Below are positions 6,778 to 9,302 of a stretch of DNA of 9,302 bases, piece by piece. Position 1 is the stretch's first letter; every line of letters begins with the position of its first letter. Under the pieces are notes generated by a model that was not told where the DNA came from, searched no databases, and was given only the letters and a program-made list of their open reading frames with translations. Origin of the DNA: Pseudomonadota bacterium (GTDB lineage Bacteria; Pseudomonadota; Alphaproteobacteria; Caulobacterales; Caulobacteraceae); assembly GCA_023445955.1 (NCBI GenBank), contig JAEXJH010000132.1:1-9302 (forward strand). Reading direction: 5' to 3'. A program made the translations under genes and the position numbers.

Positions 6778-7577
6778 TACACGTCGAACTGCTCGGGCGC
6801 AGCCCCGATGACGCCGGTCAGCTGGCCCGGCGCGCGGGCCAGGCGCGCGTCGTCCGGCTGGAAGAAGCCCGACAGCGAGAACAGCTTCAGCCCGCCGGCC
6901 TCGGCGACCTGCTCGGCGGCGACGCCGTCCAGGCTGAGGGCGTCGATGATGGCGTTCGTGCTCTTGGCCGAGTCGGTGACCCAGAAGGTCTGGTCGTGGC
7001 CGGTGGGTTCGACCTCGACCTCGGCCACGGCCAGAGCGGCTTGCGAGCCCCAGGTCGCCAGGCAGGGCAGGGCGGCGAAGACCTTCAGCTTCGGCTCGGC
7101 CAGCAGACGGCCCCACCAGGGCGTCTCGGCGGCCAGCGGCAGGACGGCCACGCCCCACGGGGCGCGAGCGACGGCCAGGGCGTCCTGGGCGGTGGGAACG
7201 ACGGTGAGGCGCGGCGCTGTGCCAAAGCGCAGGCGGGTCAGCTCCACGGCGCGGGCGGCGTCGCGGCCGCCGAACACGGCCAGCTGATAGGGACCCTGGC
7301 GCGCCAGGTTGTCGGCCATGATCTCGCGCCAGATGCGGATGACCAGGGCATTGGAGGCGCCGGTGCGCGGCGACTCGAGCAGCTTGCGGACGATCTGGGC
7401 CTCGCGGCCGGGGCGCAGGCCAAAGCCGGTGTCGCCCGAGGCGCGCTTGGCGGCGGCCACGGCGCCGGCCAGGCTGGCGCGCTCGTCCAGCAGCTTCAGC
7501 AGTTCACCGTCGATGGCGTCCAGTCGCCATCGGACCTCTTCGAGAGACGGTGTGGCGTCCGTCGCGTCGCTGCCCAT
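6777..7577 (-). CDS. Chorismate mutase (AroQ type) with divergent PheA-like C-terminal region
   Basis: The 266-residue protein begins with an AroQ-type chorismate mutase domain (about 11-92): VRWRLDAIDGELLKLLDERASLA with Arg16 and Arg33, AAAKR with Lys44, GREAQIV with Arg58/Glu59, and RIWREIMADNL. These correspond to E. coli PheA residues R11, R28, K39, R51 and E52, so conversion of chorismate to prephenate is expected. The remaining 165 residues are unusual. Residues 98-170 resemble the first lobe of prephenate dehydratase (LAVFGGRDAARAVEL, GVAVLPLAAE). The usual second lobe and the TRF motif are missing or changed: TFWVTD at 197-202 stands where TRF could align. The total is well short of the roughly 360-390 of CM-dehydratase-ACT fusions. 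ATG 7577 is preceded by GGGGAAG; ATG 7607, in frame 30 bp upstream, has no such site. First gene of the aromatic cluster. Confidence 0.82.
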   Translation of the reverse strand: MGSDATDATPSLEEVRWRLDAIDGELLKLLDERASLAGAVAAAKRASGDTGFGLRPGREAQIVRKLLESPRTGASNALVIRIWREIMADNLARQGPYQLAVFGGRDAARAVELTRLRFGTAPRLTVVPTAQDALAVARAPWGVAVLPLAAETPWWGRLLAEPKLKVFAALPCLATWGSQAALAVAEVEVEPTGHDQTFWVTDSAKSTNAIIDALSLDGVAAEQVAEAGGLKLFSLSGFFQPDDARLARAPGQLTGVIGAAPEQFDV

Positions 7578-7578
7578 G

Positions 7579-7661
7579 TTCTTCCCCGAAATTGGAGGGC
7601 GGACCATAGTCTTTGCCGCCGAACACGCAATACCCGACCCCTTCGGGGAAGAAAATTGCGT
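7579..7661 (-). promoter_or_regulatory. Competing inverted repeats in the chorismate mutase leader (candidate RNA switch)
   Basis: A perfect 12-bp inverted repeat has arms at 7579-7590 (TTCTTCCCCGAA on the plus strand) and 7642-7653 (TTCGGGGAAGAA). In minus-strand RNA the downstream arm contains GGGGAAG, the presumed ribosome-binding site 1 nt before the ATG context at 7577, so pairing would hide it. The upstream arm is also part of a local hairpin at 7625-7661: ACGCAAU pairs with AUUGCGU, and CCCC pairs with GGGG around GAA, separated by a symmetric 6-nt internal loop. The two folds cannot form together. No leader peptide rich in Phe or Tyr codons is apparent. Confidence 0.45.
7604..7630 (-). 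promoter_or_regulatory. Possible housekeeping promoter for the aromatic cluster
   Basis: On the minus strand, TTGCGT (7630-7625) is followed 13 nt later by GACTATGG (7611-7604), a partial match to TTGACG / GCTANAWC. Initiation near 7597 would leave a leader of about 20 nt before ATG 7577 and would exclude ATG 7607 as a start. The match is weak and no other candidate is clearly better. Confidence 0.25.
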
Positions 7662-7681
7662 CTCCGGCGATCAGCGATCGA

Positions 7682-8704
7682 TCAGTACACCTTCGGCGCT
7701 GGCCCCGTATCGATCGCGCCGAGGTAGCTGCGGCCGTTGGCGAACTTCAGGTCGGCTTCGATCACCGGCTCCTGGCCCGCGGCCTGGGCGACGGCGGCCA
7801 GAGCCTGTTCCGGCGTCTTGATCGGCTGGGACAGGTCGGCCCGCTCCTTGAGCGCCACGCTCAGCAGGCCGGTCACCGCGCCGTCGGGATCGACCGACAG
7901 CACGCCCGACTTGGCCTTGCCTTCGGCGTCGCCGGCCAGCAGCTGGCTCTGTTGGACGCTGATCTGGCCGCCCGCGGCGCTCCACTGCTTGACGGCGGCC
8001 TCCCAGTTGCGGCCGCGCAGCTGCGAGACGTGCGTCAGGCGGGTCTCCAGGATCATCGAGGCGGTCTTGTCCTGGGCGATGCGGCCTAGAAGGCCCGTGA
8101 AGGCGGTCTTGGCGCCGTCGGCCTTGAAGAAGATCGCGCCCTGGTCGTCGGGACCGGCGCGGGTGTGCAGCTGCATCTTGTCGGCCGAGACCAACTGGAA
8201 GGGTTTGGTCCCCGGGGCGGGGGTGAAGGTCAGCCTGGCGCCCTCGACCGAGATGCGCGGCGGATACTCGGCCACGTGCGAGATGCTGGCGCGCAGGGCG
8301 TCGCCCGTGATGGTCACGTCGCCCGCCTCGGGACGGGTCAGGACGACGCCTTGTTCGGCGATCAGCACCCAGTGGGTCAGGTCGAAGATCTCGGCCTCGC
8401 CCTTGAGGACCGGCGCGCGCACGGCCCAGCCGGTGGGCTCGGCGATGCGGGCGTCGGTCAGGTCGACGTTCATGCGGAACGGGAAGCCGTGGAAGGTGCG
8501 GGCGCTCCACGACAGGTCATAGCCGCGCGACTTCAGGTCGGCCGACTGGGCGTCCATCCGCTGCTCGGCCTGACCGCGCAGCCAGAACCAGCCATAGCTC
8601 CAGCCGCCCGCGACGATGGCGGCGAGGATGAAAGGCGTGAAAAGACGGCTGCGTCGCGCCTTTTGGGGGGCTTTCCGGGACGGGCGGGCGTCGGTATGGG
8701 TCAT
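7682..8704 (-). CDS. DUF2125 family membrane-anchored periplasmic protein
   Basis: The 340-residue protein has a short basic N-terminus (KAPQKARRSR) and a single hydrophobic segment at about 21-42 (LFTPFILAAIVAGGWSYGWFWL), which would act as an uncleaved anchor or signal. A long beta-strand-rich region follows, probably periplasmic. The segments GYDLSWSARTFHGFPFRMNVDLTDARI and WAVRAPVLKGEAEIFDLTHWVL are typical of the alphaproteobacterial DUF2125 family, whose architecture recalls AsmA-like lipid-associated proteins. No enzymatic motif is visible and the family's function is not established. The ATG at 8704 has no clear ribosome-binding sequence, so a leaderless or weakly initiated message is possible. 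The stop lies 104 bp before the chorismate mutase start on the same strand; read-through into the aromatic cluster is possible but not shown. Confidence 0.85.
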   Translation of the reverse strand: MTHTDARPSRKAPQKARRSRLFTPFILAAIVAGGWSYGWFWLRGQAEQRMDAQSADLKSRGYDLSWSARTFHGFPFRMNVDLTDARIAEPTGWAVRAPVLKGEAEIFDLTHWVLIAEQGVVLTRPEAGDVTITGDALRASISHVAEYPPRISVEGARLTFTPAPGTKPFQLVSADKMQLHTRAGPDDQGAIFFKADGAKTAFTGLLGRIAQDKTASMILETRLTHVSQLRGRNWEAAVKQWSAAGGQISVQQSQLLAGDAEGKAKSGVLSVDPDGAVTGLLSVALKERADLSQPIKTPEQALAAVAQAAGQEPVIEADLKFANGRSYLGAIDTGPAPKVY

Positions 8705-8733
8705 GTAGAGGGCGCGTCCAGTCGGGATCGGGA
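8705..8733. promoter_or_regulatory. 29-bp divergent gap between DUF2125 and chaC genes
   Basis: The two divergent start codons are only 29 bp apart, so promoters for both genes must overlap each other or the opposite gene's 5' coding region. A weak GGGA (8724-8727) could help chaC initiation. No good ribosome-binding site serves the DUF2125 gene. Leaderless transcripts would fit, but no convincing -35/-10 pair was identified. Confidence 0.3.
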
Positions 8734-9294
8734 ATGGGTTTGGCAGGCGACAGCGAAGATCGCTGGGTGTTCGGATACGGATCGCTCATGTGGCGGCCCG
8801 GGTTCCCGTTCATAGACCGAAGAACGGCCGTGCTCCACGGTCGGCGGCGCGCCTTCTGCATCTATTCCGTCCACCATCGCGGCACCTACGAGCGGCCGGG
8901 CCTGGTGCTGGGCTTGGCCCCCGGCGGCGCGGTGCGTGGCATGGCCTACCGCGTAGCCGCGTCCGAGTGGGAAGAGGTCTACGCCTACCTGCGCGAACGC
9001 GAGCAGCCGACCGAGACCTATTTCGAGACTTGGCGCGACGTGAAGATCGACGGCGGCGAAAAGACGCCGGCTCTCGTCTTCCTGTCGGACATGAAGCACG
9101 CCCAGTGGGCTGGGGCGCTGAGCCTGGAGCAGCAGGCGCAGCTGATCGCCGGCGCCAAGGGCCTGTCGGGCCGCAACATCGACTACCTGTCGGATCTCGT
9201 CCTGCACCTGCGCGAGGACGGCGTGCGGGACGTGGCGATGGAGAAGCTGCTGAAGATGGTGGAGGCGATAGAGCCCACTTCTCCTCCCCCGTAG
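8734..9294 (+). CDS. chaC: ChaC-type gamma-glutamylcyclotransferase (glutathione-specific)
   Basis: This 186-residue protein has the ChaC/GGCT fold. The substrate loop WVFGYGSLMWRPGF (11-24) includes the diagnostic YGSL. RRRAFCIYSVHHRGT (38-51), PGLVLGLAPGG and VRGMAYRV follow. The expected catalytic glutamate falls in YLREREQPTETY as Glu90, aligned with the Arg-Glu pair of E. coli ChaC. The family cleaves glutathione to 5-oxoproline and Cys-Gly in the cytosol. The conserved C-terminal part AQLIAGAKGLSGRNIDYLSDLVLHL (136-160) is intact. The ATG at 8734 is the only plausible start, as no upstream in-frame start exists in the gap. The last residues (TSPPP) are encoded by a C-rich palindrome arm rather than by conserved family sequence. 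There is no cation antiporter gene next to it, unlike the E. coli chaA-chaB-chaC locus. Confidence 0.93.
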   Translation: MGLAGDSEDRWVFGYGSLMWRPGFPFIDRRTAVLHGRRRAFCIYSVHHRGTYERPGLVLGLAPGGAVRGMAYRVAASEWEEVYAYLREREQPTETYFETWRDVKIDGGEKTPALVFLSDMKHAQWAGALSLEQQAQLIAGAKGLSGRNIDYLSDLVLHLREDGVRDVAMEKLLKMVEAIEPTSPPP

Positions 9295-9302
9295 AACGGG
9301 GG
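9281..9302. repeat. Palindrome across the chaC stop codon, cut by the window edge
   Basis: CCCCCGT (9286-9292), AGA, ACGGGGG (9296-9302) forms a perfect 7-bp stem with a 3-nt loop. The TAG stop (9292-9294) lies in the stem and loop. The preceding CTCCT suggests the stem would extend past the window if AGGAG follows. It may be a terminator or a dispersed CTCCTCCCCC-type repeat that has replaced the original 3' end of the gene. Confidence 0.55.

Noticed and set aside
7625..7661. Terminator of the DUF2125 gene
   Set aside because: The hairpin here has no T-tract after its 3' arm on the minus strand (AUUGCGUGUUCGG follows); treated instead as part of a possible leader structure.
6018..7727. Plus-strand open frame of 569 codons across hisC and chorismate mutase genes
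   Set aside because: Crosses two well-supported opposite genes and their spacer; no motif or start signal.

Overview
The window is GC-rich, coding-dense chromosomal DNA. It most resembles an alphaproteobacterium of the Caulobacter group. The grounds are strong G/C at third codon positions, GCTA-type -10 sequences, short GC-rich intrinsic terminators, DUF2125 and TraB/GumN proteins typical of alphaproteobacteria, and the particular aromatic amino acid gene order. No phage, transposase, CRISPR array or other mobile-element gene is visible. Apart from a palindromic intergenic repeat the region looks like core genome.

Layout. Positions 1-669 (+) hold the 3' part of a TraB/GumN-family gene. A tRNA-Gly(CCC) gene follows on the minus strand (689-763) with a recognisable promoter. 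Positions 913-1350 (+) encode a short stand-alone winged-helix regulator, preceded by two adjacent dyads. From 1406 to 8704 every protein gene is on the minus strand. In transcription order these are: DUF2125 membrane-anchored protein (8704-7682); chorismate mutase with a divergent PheA-like tail (7577-6777); HisC-type aminotransferase (6746-5637); TyrA prephenate dehydrogenase (5636-4698); a 32-35-residue small ORF (4480/4489-4382); the RNA ligase RtcB (4256-3039); a secreted EF-hand protein (2896-2567); and a Tat-exported haloperoxidase-like alpha/beta hydrolase (2380-1406). A divergent ChaC-type gamma-glutamylcyclotransferase (8734-9294, +) closes the window.

How the genes work together. 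The chorismate mutase, HisC and TyrA genes form a tight cluster (30 bp, then 0 bp between genes). Together they cover chorismate to prephenate, prephenate to 4-hydroxyphenylpyruvate, and the final transamination to tyrosine (and phenylalanine if HisC is broad-specificity). The other genes look independently transcribed. Intrinsic terminators lie behind the small ORF, rtcB, the EF-hand gene and the hydrolase.

Most worth a second look: (a) a 12-bp inverted repeat whose downstream arm contains the putative ribosome-binding site of the chorismate mutase gene and whose upstream arm lies inside a competing local hairpin; (b) the eroded prephenate-dehydratase-like tail of that chorismate mutase; (c) the compact small-protein gene with its own terminator at 4320-4489. 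No clearly new multi-gene system was found. The most novel candidate is the possible RNA switch in front of the aromatic cluster.
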